32,008 bases of DNA from an uncultured Caulobacterales bacterium. GTDB lineage: Bacteria; Pseudomonadota; Alphaproteobacteria; Caulobacterales; Maricaulaceae. Below, piece after piece: positions 8,253-18,386 of this stretch. A program made the position numbers and the translations under genes. The notes under the pieces are model-generated. The model had not been told where the DNA came from and ran no database searches. It saw nothing but the letters and a program-made list of their open reading frames with translations. Where the stretch lies: positions 1 through 32,008 of the forward strand of contig CALFWV010000215.1 in the NCBI GenBank assembly GCA_937927825.1, given 5' to 3'. The stretch's first letter is position 1. Each line of letters begins with the position of its first letter.

Positions 8253-9481
8253 TAATAACCCATAAGCTTTAAGGCCGCGAGGAGCTGCGGTTTTTCCGTG
8301 GAAAATCCTGACCTCACCCAGAGCGCCTCCAACGCTTTTAGGGCCTTGCCCATGCCTGGCCCTTTTGAAACGCCAGCCTCAGCCAAGTCTTTTCCTGTGA
8401 CGGGAAATGTGGGGGCTTGCCAGCCTAACGCAAGGTCGGCCAGCACCATCCAACGGGCCGATTGAATGGCATCGGCTTCCCCCGCAGCGCGCAATCGGGC
8501 GCGGTCAAAAATCACAGTTTTTCCGGACTTGTAAATCGCCGCCAACCGATCCCGTTCTGCCATATCCGTGGAGAGTTGAGCGTCGTCATCCGCCCAGCCG
8601 CGCAAACGAGCGGTTTCGGATTTACTCATTTTCAACCGCTTTGTCAGCAGCGCCATTTGCAGCGGCTCGCGGGCGCTCATCGCCATCAAACGTAACAGTG
8701 GGTCAGGTTTGATCCCTTCTCTGGATTCAAGTCTAACCAAGGCCTCCAACCCATCGACATTATTCGCCTCCGGGAACACGGTTTCCAAAATACCGTTCGT
8801 CAGCATAATATGGCAGGCACGCACAGGATTGCGCGCGGAGAGAAGTTTTTTCATCTCCGTCCAAATGCGTTCGGCCGAGAGTTTTTTGATGCCGGATTGA
8901 TTTTCGCGGCAGGCCTTTAACGAGGCCGCGTCAACTTTCTCCCGCCCGCCGTACCACGCCAAGAACCGGAAGAACCGTAATATGCGCAAGTAATCCTCGC
9001 GAACACGTTGATCCGCCGCGCCGACAAATCGAAACTTACGCACTTTTAAGTCGTCCAATCCCTGTCCGGTTGGATCAAAAACCTGCCCCGACAGATCAGC
9101 ATAGAGGGCATTTACCGTTAAATCCCGGCGCTGCGCATCCTTTGCCCAATCTCTTGTATAGGCAACAACCGCCCTACGGCCATCCGTTTCAACATCGCGA
9201 CGCAAGCTGGTGATTTCATAAGGCGTGCCGTCAATGACCGCCGTAACGGTACCGTGATCAATCCCTGTTGGCACGTGTCGAATGTTGGCTTTGTTTAGAG
9301 CTTCAACGACAGCCTGCGGCTCCAACTGACAGGCGAGATCAATATCGCCAACGGGCTCATCCCAAACCGCATTTCTCACGCACCCGCCAACGAACCGCAG
9401 GCTCTCGTCCGGCATGGCAGCGAATAACGCGAGAACGGCCTCGCTTTGCATCCAAGAGAATTGTTGTTGGGTCAGCTTCAT
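8252..9481 (-). CDS. CCA tRNA nucleotidyltransferase / poly(A) polymerase family protein
   Basis: RFVGGCVRNAVWDEPVGDIDLACQ, RRDLTVNALYAD, GAADQRVREDYLRILRFFRF motifs of class II nucleotidyltransferases. Confidence 0.95.
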   Translation of the reverse strand: MKLTQQQFSWMQSEAVLALFAAMPDESLRFVGGCVRNAVWDEPVGDIDLACQLEPQAVVEALNKANIRHVPTGIDHGTVTAVIDGTPYEITSLRRDVETDGRRAVVAYTRDWAKDAQRRDLTVNALYADLSGQVFDPTGQGLDDLKVRKFRFVGAADQRVREDYLRILRFFRFLAWYGGREKVDAASLKACRENQSGIKKLSAERIWTEMKKLLSARNPVRACHIMLTNGILETVFPEANNVDGLEALVRLESREGIKPDPLLRLMAMSAREPLQMALLTKRLKMSKSETARLRGWADDDAQLSTDMAERDRLAAIYKSGKTVIFDRARLRAAGEADAIQSARWMVLADLALGWQAPTFPVTGKDLAEAGVSKGPGMGKALKALEALWVRSGFSTEKPQLLAALKLMGY

Positions 9482-9495
9482 ATGCGCGTCATAGC

Positions 9496-10413
9496 CTACA
9501 GTACCAGCGCGTCCATCCGTTTACTGCCGAATTCGATATATTGTTCCGGATAGGGCTGAATCTCTGTCTCCATTTCGAGAGACTTTAGCGTCAACCAGTT
9601 CCGGCCTGATGTTGGCTCATGCGGAATGGGGTGATAATCGGAAAATGCTAATGCTTCAGCCGCATCAACGAATTTCCAGCCATCTGCCCGCAACGCCAGC
9701 AAGACATCTTCCAGAAAATGGCCGTTCAAAACATTATGATGCATGAGGGTCAAATGCGGCAAGGATGTGAAGCCCAAAGTTTGCGCAACATCGTCCCAAT
9801 GATTTGAGAGCGTGAGGCACATCTCGACATAATAATCTCGATAAGGCGCGAGATTGGTGTTCGGATTAGCCTTTAGAGCGGCTTCCAATCGGCTGGTGGT
9901 GTACCAATCCACGCTGTCCATCGTAACAGGTGCGTTGCGGAGACCAAAGCTCTTGAGACCAGCAAAGAAGGCTAATTGTTGTGCCCTATCTCGCCCGTCA
10001 TCCAGAAATGGAAAGCGGAAGTAAGTCGACGTGCCCGGAAGTGTATTTAGATAATTTTGATTTTTTCTAATGTCGGCTAAATAAGTAGCTTTATCTGTCT
10101 TATTTGCATGCGCATGCGTCCAAGTGTGATTGGCAATGACATGCCCTCGCGCGAGCCACTCCAGAACAACCTCCTGCCCCCACGCGGAATTGACAAAGCT
10201 CCCTGTGACAAACCCTGCAGCTTTGTGACCGACGGCATCGAAAGCCCTCAAAATATTCTCGTGCCGATCCTTTTGAGAAAGACCGATATCAAATCCCACA
10301 TTAAAGTCATCTATTGTGATGGCCATGCGCTTTTGATGCGTTTGGGACGACCGACCGTCACCGCACGCCGAAAGCGCCGCCAGACCCGTCAAAAACATCC
10401 GCCTGTCAATCAT
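9496..10413 (-). CDS. Polysaccharide deacetylase family protein, probable Tat-exported lipoprotein
   Basis: N-terminus MIDRRMFLTGLAALSAC (RRxFL plus lipobox-like LSAC). NodB-type motifs ITIDD and NHTWTHAH. Confidence 0.88.
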   Translation of the reverse strand: MIDRRMFLTGLAALSACGDGRSSQTHQKRMAITIDDFNVGFDIGLSQKDRHENILRAFDAVGHKAAGFVTGSFVNSAWGQEVVLEWLARGHVIANHTWTHAHANKTDKATYLADIRKNQNYLNTLPGTSTYFRFPFLDDGRDRAQQLAFFAGLKSFGLRNAPVTMDSVDWYTTSRLEAALKANPNTNLAPYRDYYVEMCLTLSNHWDDVAQTLGFTSLPHLTLMHHNVLNGHFLEDVLLALRADGWKFVDAAEALAFSDYHPIPHEPTSGRNWLTLKSLEMETEIQPYPEQYIEFGSKRMDALVL

Positions 10414-11003
10414 GTCTCAAATCCCCTTTGCCAAAGACGATAGATTGTCATCGCCGTCATGCCCCAGATATTCCGGTGCCGACCATCGGCTTCATCATAG
10501 GGCATATCAAACAGTACATGATCCTTGCCGTCAAAAAACACCTCGCGGCGTTTGTGATTATCGGAGTTCATCAAGAAACTGAGCGGCACCTCAAAAGCGC
10601 TCTCGACTTCGCGCGGATCGGGAATGATGGCGGCATCGGGTGAAACAACGCCGACGAATGGCGTGATGCGGTACTGGCTGACAGCGTCGAAGCTCGGCAA
10701 TCGCCCCAGTAGCTCAATGTCCTCAGCACCGACGCCGATTTCCTCTTCCGTCTCCCGCAATGCCGTTTGCGCGATTGCCTCGCCGACCTCGGCCTTACCC
10801 CCCGGAAACGCGATTTGACCGGCATGGGACGGCATCGTTTCGGGACGCTGCGTGAGAATGACTTGCCACTCATCGCGCATCACCAACGGAAGCAGCACGG
10901 CGGCCTTACGCTGTCCGTCACGTTTCACTTGATCGGTCCCATCTGAGATTTCCAAAGGAAGCAAGGCAGACCGGACTTTATCTAAAAAGACATCAGACCT
11001 CAT
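10410..11003 (-). CDS. NUDIX hydrolase, CoA pyrophosphatase-like
   Basis: Probable start MRSDVFLDKVRSAL at 11003. Nudix box GGKAEVGEAIAQTALRETEEEIGV and LTQRPETMPSHAGQIAFPGG. Confidence 0.93.
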   Translation of the reverse strand: MRSDVFLDKVRSALLPLEISDGTDQVKRDGQRKAAVLLPLVMRDEWQVILTQRPETMPSHAGQIAFPGGKAEVGEAIAQTALRETEEEIGVGAEDIELLGRLPSFDAVSQYRITPFVGVVSPDAAIIPDPREVESAFEVPLSFLMNSDNHKRREVFFDGKDHVLFDMPYDEADGRHRNIWGMTAMTIYRLWQRGFET

Positions 11004-11598
11004 GTGATCCTGCCGGACCGAGACCATAAAACTTGCCGCCCGCCCAAACACCGAGTTGTGCGCCGTCCGAGGTTTGACGTTCGACCGCCAAATCGACCAG
11101 TTCGTAAAACACAGGACGCGACAGAGATGCCTCAAGCCGTCCCCATACGCCAACGTAAGGATCCGGTTCTCCCGTCTTGGGGTCTGTTTCGATACGGAGC
11201 GGCGTTTCCTCACTGACTTCGACGACATCATTCAGGTTCGTTGTGAAAAAGAGCCTTTGGTCACGCCCCTCTCCCTTGGCATCTAAACGTACGGCAACAA
11301 AATGTGCCCGTTCCACCGAGATGGTCAGTTTTTCTGCAGGCGTCACCAAATATGTAAGCCCATCTTCGTCTTTTCGCAGGACAGACGCGAAGAGCTTTAC
11401 CAGCGGCTCCCGCGTTATACGTGACCCCTCATGCCACCAAGAACCATCGGATTTGATGATAATATCGATTTCACCACAATGATCGGGGTTCCAACGCTCC
11501 ACCGGACGGCGGTCATCCGACGTATCGGACAAGGCTTTCATCAAATCTTCGAGAGAAAACTGCGACTTACTGCCATTTAAGGTGTTTGGGGTGGACAA
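10993..11598 (-). CDS. DUF1285 domain-containing protein
   Basis: PVERWNPDHCGEIDIIIKSDGSWWHEGSRITREPLVKLFASVLRKDEDG...YLVTPAEKLTI matches the DUF1285 pattern. TTG start; overlaps the NUDIX gene by 11 nt. Confidence 0.92.
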   Translation of the reverse strand: MSTPNTLNGSKSQFSLEDLMKALSDTSDDRRPVERWNPDHCGEIDIIIKSDGSWWHEGSRITREPLVKLFASVLRKDEDGLTYLVTPAEKLTISVERAHFVAVRLDAKGEGRDQRLFFTTNLNDVVEVSEETPLRIETDPKTGEPDPYVGVWGRLEASLSRPVFYELVDLAVERQTSDGAQLGVWAGGKFYGLGPAGSHEV

Positions 11599-11659
11599 TG
11601 GTTTTACCAGCTTTCATTCCAAGTGTTTATATGAGTCACTTCAATACTATTCATAGGCC

Positions 11660-12658
11660 ATGATTTCGATGCAAGATATTCCCGCGAACATAGAAAAATC
11701 CGCAGCGGCGGCGAGTGACCGGCTTCGCACCGCCCGTGAGAACATTGGTAGCGTGGTTTACGGACAGGACAAAGTCGTCGAACTGGCTATAGCGGCCATT
11801 CTTTCGGGCGGACACGCTTTGCTGGTCGGGGTGCCGGGATTGGCCAAAACCCTGTTGGTCGAAACCTTAGGTACGGTGATGGGATTGGAGGATAAGCGCG
11901 TCCAATTTACGCCAGACCTCATGCCGGGGGATATATTGGGCTCAGAAGTCTTGGAAGAGACGGCCAAAGGCAAACGCGAATTTCGTTTTATCCCCGGCCC
12001 TGTTTTCACCCAGCTACTTATGGCGGATGAAATCAACCGCGCCAGCCCGCGAACACAATCTGCTCTTTTGCAGGCAATGCAGGAGCGCTTTGTCACGATT
12101 GCAGGCGTCCGTCACGATCTGCCGAAACCGTTTCACGTCTTGGCGACACAAAACCCGATTGAACAGGAAGGAACTTACCCCCTACCAGAGGCGCAACTTG
12201 ATCGTTTCCTGCTCCGTATTGATGTCGATTTTCCGACATTGGAAACAGAGCGCGACATTCTGGTCCGCACAACGGGCGCCAATCAAGATAGCGCCAAGAA
12301 AGCGATAACGCCAAAACAACTCATCGATATGCAAACTTTGGTGCGCAAACTCCCGGTGGGTGAAAATGTTCTCGGCGCCATCCTGACGTTGGTACGCAAT
12401 GCCCGACCTGCGCAAACGGACATAGAGAGCATTCGAGAACAAGTCAGCTGGGGACCCGGCCCTCGCGCCGGTCAAGCCCTCATGCTGGCGACCCGTGCCC
12501 GCGCTCTGATTGACGGGCGGCTGTCTCCTTCAATTGACGATGTTCTGGAATTGGCTGGGCCTGTATTGTCGCACCGCATGGCGCTAAACTTTGCCGCACG
12601 GGCAGATGGCCAAACCGTCAACAGCGTTATTGACACATTGAAAGACCGTATACGGTAG
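11660..12658 (+). CDS. MoxR family AAA+ ATPase
   Basis: GGHALLVGVPGLAKTLLVETLG, QFTPDLMPGDILG, LLMADEINRASPRTQSALLQAMQE, TQNPIEQEGTYPLPEAQLDRF. Confidence 0.96.
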   Translation: MISMQDIPANIEKSAAAASDRLRTARENIGSVVYGQDKVVELAIAAILSGGHALLVGVPGLAKTLLVETLGTVMGLEDKRVQFTPDLMPGDILGSEVLEETAKGKREFRFIPGPVFTQLLMADEINRASPRTQSALLQAMQERFVTIAGVRHDLPKPFHVLATQNPIEQEGTYPLPEAQLDRFLLRIDVDFPTLETERDILVRTTGANQDSAKKAITPKQLIDMQTLVRKLPVGENVLGAILTLVRNARPAQTDIESIREQVSWGPGPRAGQALMLATRARALIDGRLSPSIDDVLELAGPVLSHRMALNFAARADGQTVNSVIDTLKDRIR

Positions 12659-13534
12659 ATGGCTCTCCTCGCCCGAAAGCAAGATATCCGGCGGCGCGCC
12701 CTGTCGCTGTCGCAAGGCTATCCGGCGCTTCTAGCTGAAGCGGAACGTGTGGCCGCTGTTGTCGCGTCAGGTGTTCATGGACGTCGCCGGGCCGGACAAG
12801 GCGAAACCTTTTGGCAATATCGCAATTACCAAACGACCGATGCGGCCAGCCAGATTGATTGGCGGCGCTCAGCGCGAGGCGATCAAATTTTTGTTCGAGA
12901 TAATGAGTGGGAAGCCGCCAACACAATTTATTTGTGGCCTGACACGCGCCCGGGCATGGTCTGGGGCAGTGACAAGGCTCTTCCGACGAAAGCCGATCGC
13001 GGGCGAGTTTTAACCCTCGCGATTGCAAATCTGCTGATGAAAGCGGGCGAGCGATGTGCCCTGATCGGATTGCAGGACCGGGCCAGGTCTGGCCGAGTCG
13101 GATTTGAACGACTTGCAGAGTCTATGATGCGGTCCGAAACGGATGAGCGCGCGTTGGAAACAGATATCGCGGCGCATTCCCGATTTGTCATTGTGAGTGA
13201 TTTCCTCGACCCGATTGACGATTGGCGCCTGCGCCTTTCGCGGCTGTCCGGCAGGCCCGTCACCGGCGTGATGGTTCAGATTATCGACCCGGCAGAGGAG
13301 TCATTTCCGTATAAAGGTCGACTAAACCTGCGCGCGCCAGGCGGAACGAAACCGTTTCTTCTCGGCCGGGCAGAAACCGCACAAGAAGATTATCAAGCCC
13401 GTCTTGCTCATCATAATGCTAAAATCTCAAATACGGCAGCGCGTCTCGGCTGGACACTTATCCGGCACCGAACCAATGAACCTGCGACATCCGCCTTAAA
13501 CGCGCTGTACCAAGCTTTGGGTGGCGACAAATGA
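12659..13534 (+). CDS. DUF58 domain-containing protein
   Basis: HGRRRAGQGETFWQYRNYQTTDAASQIDWRRSARGDQIFVRDNEWEAA; directly abuts moxR. Confidence 0.94.
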   Translation: MALLARKQDIRRRALSLSQGYPALLAEAERVAAVVASGVHGRRRAGQGETFWQYRNYQTTDAASQIDWRRSARGDQIFVRDNEWEAANTIYLWPDTRPGMVWGSDKALPTKADRGRVLTLAIANLLMKAGERCALIGLQDRARSGRVGFERLAESMMRSETDERALETDIAAHSRFVIVSDFLDPIDDWRLRLSRLSGRPVTGVMVQIIDPAEESFPYKGRLNLRAPGGTKPFLLGRAETAQEDYQARLAHHNAKISNTAARLGWTLIRHRTNEPATSALNALYQALGGDK

Positions 13535-16218
13535 GTTTTGCTGGTGTCACATTCTTAGCGCCCCTCGTTTTGATTGGGTTGCTGACTTTACCAATTGTCT
13601 GGTGGATACTACGCATCAGCCCGCCAAAGCCGCGCGAACAAATTTTTCCTCCTCTGCGAATTTTGGAAGGCGTTAGGACGGAAGAAGAAACGCCCGCCGG
13701 AACACCGCTTTGGCTTCTGCTTTTCCGCCTGCTTATGGTGGCTTTGGTCGCCTTCGCCTTGGCGCAACCGATTATAAAATCCACACAAACCGAAACGCAA
13801 TCACGCCCGACACTGTTAATAGACCAGAGCGTATTTTCCGGGCCTATTTGGGAGGATTTGATTGATGAAGCGGAACGGCTGGTCCGAAATGCTCAGCGCA
13901 ATAATCTTGAGGTAAATTTGATAGCCTCGGAAACAGACTCCGTTGGGTTTCGTCCTGCGCGTGAAGCCTTGGAAACGCTAAAGTCTCTACAACCCGTAAG
14001 TTACCCGAGTGAGTTCGCGACACCGATTACTGACGCGGGTTCAGATATCTATGTCCTGACGTCAGGCCTCAGCACCTCTCGAAATCTAAGCTTTCCAAAA
14101 GGTGCAACGATTTTCAGACCGGACGTCCAGCCAATTATCTTGCCGGGCGATATTCGCGAGACGCCCAATGGTTTTGACGCCGATTGGTATCGACCATCCT
14201 CCGCGACACCCGCCGCTCACACGATTGAAGCCTTGGGAGCTGGCGGCGGCGTTATTGCCTCTGAAGAGCTTCGTTTTGGACCGGGCGCGGATTTGGCAAC
14301 GGTCAGTTTCAACCTTCCGGCACAATTGCGATCGCGTGTTGCCCAAATCCGCGCTTCCGGCGTGCGGTCAGCAGCCTCAATTAAGCTGCTGGATGATAGT
14401 TTTGGCCGCCCGCTCGTGGGCGTTTTACGCGCCAATGCGGACACATCCAGCCCGCTCCTCACGGAACCCTTTTATGCGAAGCAGGCGCTTTTACCGTTTG
14501 CGGATGTCTTCGAAGGCGATCAAAACACCTTACTCGCGCTTAAGCCCTCAATCCTAGTTATGCCGGACAGTCAACGCAGCGATGACGCGCCCGTCAAAGC
14601 CTTCGTTGAGGAAGGCGGGATTTTGATCCGATTTGCCGGACCCCGTGTCGCCAAAACTCCGGATACATTATTACCTGTTGCGCTTCGCATTGGCGACCGG
14701 GCCATCGGCGGAGCGTTGGCTTGGGAAAGCCCACAAAAACTAGCTCCCTTTTCAAATGAGAGCCCCTTCGCAGGCTTGCAAATCCCGGAAGACGTCACAG
14801 TCTCCAAACAAGTTATGGCCGAGCCGGGAATCGAGACTGATACTCGCACATGGGCGAGATTAGAGGATGGCAGTCCTATCGTAACCAGTTCAGCCTTAGG
14901 TCAAGGCCGTATCATATTGTTTCACGTCACCGCCGGACCGGAATGGTCCAATCTGGCTTTGTCGGGGCTTTATGTTGATATGTTGCAACGCCTGCTCCCG
15001 CTGGCGAAAGGCCGCGCTATTGAACAAACAGAGTCTGCAGCCGATTGGATCTTAGATCGAGAACTGGATGCCTTTGGTCGGTTACAATCCCCGCCGCCCG
15101 GTTTGCCGAGCCTCACAAACGTCGATTTTGAAACAGCTCCAGCGTCGGCTGAGGCTCTTCCCGGGATGTATAGGCAAGGCACCCGCATTCGAGCGCTCTC
15201 TGTCATTCGCAATCCCGCCGACGTCCAAGACATGACGATTTCCGCGGGGTCATCCGTGCGAAGTTTCGGCGAAACATCAGAAAGCTCTTTAATGGGCAAG
15301 TTGCTTGGTGTCGCTCTTTTTGCCCTGGCTTTGGACGCGCTCTTTGCGTTGATGGCGTCCGGACGATTAGCTTACCTCATGCCTGTGCGAGGGGCTGCGG
15401 CGCTTCTTGTCGTCGGCTTGTTCTTAGCGCCAAATGCCATGGCACAAGACATCGCGAAAACCGCAGACGAATCCCGAATACTCGCGGCCGCCACGGGTCT
15501 TCACTTGGCTTATGTTGAGACAGGTGATCTGCGCCGGGACGAGCTTTCCCGAGTTGCAATGGAGGGCCTCCGTGAGCAGCTGGACGGCCGCACAACAATT
15601 GAACCAGCGGGGGTGCATGGCGTCAAGCCAGACATGCCCGGTTTGGAAATGTACCCGTTTCTCTACTGGCCGGTACGGCGTGACACACCGGCTTTGAGTC
15701 CAGCGGAACGCTTAAACATAAATGCCTATATGGCCTCGGGCGGAACTGTCATTTTCGACACAGGAGATGAAGGCGATCGTGTTTTGCGCGCGGGCGAGCC
15801 ACATCCGGGACTTAAGCGCGTCAGCGAAGGCCTTAACATTCCTCGGTTGACTGAAGCTCCCGAAGATCACGTTCTCACCAAATCCTTTTATCTGCTACAG
15901 GTTTTTCCGGGCCGATGGGCAAATGGCCCGGTTTATGTGCAGGCGGCAGAATCCGGAGCCAGTGGCCGCGATGGCGTTTCGCCTGTCATCATTGGATCAA
16001 ATGATTGGGCCGCCGGCTGGGCGGTTACAAATCTCGATGGCGCATTGGTCGATTTAGAAAAAGACATTCCTCGACAGCGGGAAATCTCTATTCGGTTCGG
16101 GGTGAACATCGCCATGTATGCTCTTTCGGGAAATTATAAAGCAGACCAAGTTCACGCCGCGGCACTGGTGGAACGTTTAGGCGAAGGCAAACGTGACCTT
16201 CCGGGTGAAACCGAGTGA
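13531..16218 (+). CDS. DUF4159 domain-containing protein with N-terminal BatA-like membrane domain
   Basis: N-terminal FLAPLVLIGLLTLPIVWWILRISPPKPREQIFPPLRIL. C-terminal DUF4159-like region (MEYPFLYWPV-type segment, GGTVIFDTGDEGD). ATGA overlap with the DUF58 gene. Confidence 0.9.
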   Translation: MSFAGVTFLAPLVLIGLLTLPIVWWILRISPPKPREQIFPPLRILEGVRTEEETPAGTPLWLLLFRLLMVALVAFALAQPIIKSTQTETQSRPTLLIDQSVFSGPIWEDLIDEAERLVRNAQRNNLEVNLIASETDSVGFRPAREALETLKSLQPVSYPSEFATPITDAGSDIYVLTSGLSTSRNLSFPKGATIFRPDVQPIILPGDIRETPNGFDADWYRPSSATPAAHTIEALGAGGGVIASEELRFGPGADLATVSFNLPAQLRSRVAQIRASGVRSAASIKLLDDSFGRPLVGVLRANADTSSPLLTEPFYAKQALLPFADVFEGDQNTLLALKPSILVMPDSQRSDDAPVKAFVEEGGILIRFAGPRVAKTPDTLLPVALRIGDRAIGGALAWESPQKLAPFSNESPFAGLQIPEDVTVSKQVMAEPGIETDTRTWARLEDGSPIVTSSALGQGRIILFHVTAGPEWSNLALSGLYVDMLQRLLPLAKGRAIEQTESAADWILDRELDAFGRLQSPPPGLPSLTNVDFETAPASAEALPGMYRQGTRIRALSVIRNPADVQDMTISAGSSVRSFGETSESSLMGKLLGVALFALALDALFALMASGRLAYLMPVRGAAALLVVGLFLAPNAMAQDIAKTADESRILAAATGLHLAYVETGDLRRDELSRVAMEGLREQLDGRTTIEPAGVHGVKPDMPGLEMYPFLYWPVRRDTPALSPAERLNINAYMASGGTVIFDTGDEGDRVLRAGEPHPGLKRVSEGLNIPRLTEAPEDHVLTKSFYLLQVFPGRWANGPVYVQAAESGASGRDGVSPVIIGSNDWAAGWAVTNLDGALVDLEKDIPRQREISIRFGVNIAMYALSGNYKADQVHAAALVERLGEGKRDLPGETE

Positions 16219-18308
16219 TAGAACAACTTTTCGGAAATCTCGCCTTGGACCCGCTGCTGCCCTTACCTTGGGTATTAGGTTTAGCCGCGCTTATCTTTAT
16301 GGCGTCCATCGCAGCGGGAGCCGGTCGATTACGGAGTCAATTTACGCGGCTGACGGCAGGTCTGTTCTTGCTAATAGGCTTACTCAATCCGCAAGCGGTT
16401 GAAGAGGACCGCAAGACCTTGCCGGACACAGTTATCGTGATTGAAGACCGCAGCGACAGCATGACGTTTGGCGGGCGTGACGACGCGTTAAATAAAATGA
16501 CGACGGAGCTTAAGTCTCAATTTAGGTCCGACGGAAATTTGGACATTATCACGGTTTCCGTTCCGCAGGATAACGACGGAACCTTGCTGGCATCCGCCTT
16601 AACGGATGCGTTGGCGGGCGCTCCGACAAAACGGTTAGCAGGCGTGGTCGCGCTGAGCGATGGACGGGCCCATGACATCACAGAGGCTGTCGCGGATTAT
16701 CTTCCAGATGGCGTGCCGTTTCATTCGCTTATCATTGGAGCACCAGAGGCACGCGATCGCCGCATATTGGCAACCAAAGCGCCGAAATTTGGCGTTGTTG
16801 GCGAACAAGCAGAATACGAGTTACTCGTTGAAGACCCCGGTTTTGAAGGCGAACGCGCTCGCATTGAGTTAAAATTGAATGGTGATGTGAAAGCCCGCTT
16901 TCCCATTACTATTGGTCGGCCGCTCTCAATTCCTTTGGAAATCGAACGTCGCGGCAGCAATACAGTCGAGCTTACGGTCGAGAGCGTCGAGGGCGAGCTG
17001 ACCCTCAATAACAATCTGTTTGTTTCTGAAATTCAGGGTGTCCGGGACCGACTGCGTGTTCTATTGATTACGGGTGAGCCTCATAATGGCGGACGTGCTT
17101 GGCGAAATCTTCTAAAGTCTGATCCCGCGCTTGATCTCGTGCAGTTCACAATTTTGACGAGCCGCAGCAAATACACCAATGCTGGCGAGCGGGAATTATC
17201 TCTGATTCAGTTTCCGACACGCCAATTATTTGAAGAACGGTTAGACGAATTCGACCTGATTATTTTTGACCAATATGAGCGCCGATCTCTTTCCCGAACA
17301 CGTGGACGCTCCCGTCCAACCATCCCGCCGCAATATTTTCAGAATATTGCAAATTATGTAGAAGATGGCGGCGCGCTTTTGCTCGCAACCGGGCCCGCCT
17401 TTGCCACCCAAGCCAGCCTTTATCGCACACCTTTAGTTTCAGTTTTGCCGACACGCCCAACGGGCGAAACGCTGACAGGCGCATTCCGTCCGGAGTTGAA
17501 TGACAAAGGAAAACGCCACCCGATCACAGCGGATTTTCAAGGGAATGAAGACCAATCTTGGGGTGCTTGGTACCGCGTTATCGACAATGACCCGATTGGC
17601 GGCGATGTATTAATGGACGGCCCGGACGGCGTGCCGCTGTTCGTCATTGATAAAGTCAGGGACGGCCGCGTTGCCATGTTGATGAGCGATCAAGCCTGGC
17701 TCTGGGCCAAGGGGCATGATGGAGGCGGGCCTTACCGCGAGATGTTCCGCCGCACCGCCCATTGGCTGATGGGTGAACCCGAATTAGATGCTGAGACTTT
17801 ATCCGGTGTTAGAGATGGCGACACCCTTGTCATCACGCGTAAGTCTTTGGACAAGGTGAGTGACCCCGTTGACGTTATAGCCCCCGATGGTTCGCGCCGC
17901 AGCATTACATTAGACAAGGTTGCAGACGGGTTATATCGTGCGAGCTTGCCATTAACCGGACAAGGCGCTTACCGCCTGAGCAACGGCGACATCTCCGCGA
18001 TTACAGCTGTGGGCGCCCTCAACCCCAAAGAATATAAGAACCTGCTTCCCACCCAAGACATTTTGGCACCTCTGTCAGCAACGACAAAAGGCCTCATCAA
18101 ATCTGTCGGCTTAGAAAGTTCAAACTTGCCGGAAATTCGACGGCCACGGACAGGACGCCAGACATCTGGGAGCAATTGGATGGGGTTTGTTTCACACGAA
18201 GCCTATACCGTCACGCAGAGCCGGCGTACGCCCCTTGCCCCCGGAATTTTCCTCTTCGCCCTTTTCTTCCTTTTCCTTGCATGGGCCTGGCGACGGGAGG
18301 GGCATTAA
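16215..18308 (+). CDS. Membrane protein with VWA-like and glutamine-amidotransferase-like regions (Bat/MoxR operon)
   Basis: N-terminal TM segments, VIVIEDRSDSM (DxSxS), LAGVVALSDGRAHD, DQYERRSL...VEDGGALLLATG region, C-terminal TM. GTG start in a GTGA overlap. Confidence 0.85.
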   Translation: MIEQLFGNLALDPLLPLPWVLGLAALIFMASIAAGAGRLRSQFTRLTAGLFLLIGLLNPQAVEEDRKTLPDTVIVIEDRSDSMTFGGRDDALNKMTTELKSQFRSDGNLDIITVSVPQDNDGTLLASALTDALAGAPTKRLAGVVALSDGRAHDITEAVADYLPDGVPFHSLIIGAPEARDRRILATKAPKFGVVGEQAEYELLVEDPGFEGERARIELKLNGDVKARFPITIGRPLSIPLEIERRGSNTVELTVESVEGELTLNNNLFVSEIQGVRDRLRVLLITGEPHNGGRAWRNLLKSDPALDLVQFTILTSRSKYTNAGERELSLIQFPTRQLFEERLDEFDLIIFDQYERRSLSRTRGRSRPTIPPQYFQNIANYVEDGGALLLATGPAFATQASLYRTPLVSVLPTRPTGETLTGAFRPELNDKGKRHPITADFQGNEDQSWGAWYRVIDNDPIGGDVLMDGPDGVPLFVIDKVRDGRVAMLMSDQAWLWAKGHDGGGPYREMFRRTAHWLMGEPELDAETLSGVRDGDTLVITRKSLDKVSDPVDVIAPDGSRRSITLDKVADGLYRASLPLTGQGAYRLSNGDISAITAVGALNPKEYKNLLPTQDILAPLSATTKGLIKSVGLESSNLPEIRRPRTGRQTSGSNWMGFVSHEAYTVTQSRRTPLAPGIFLFALFFLFLAWAWRREGH

Positions 18309-18386
18309 ACCTGTATTTTTTTATGTCCTGTTTAGAAACTCGTGCTTATACGAAGATATCGGGATCGAAACTAAGGACAAGTCGAT

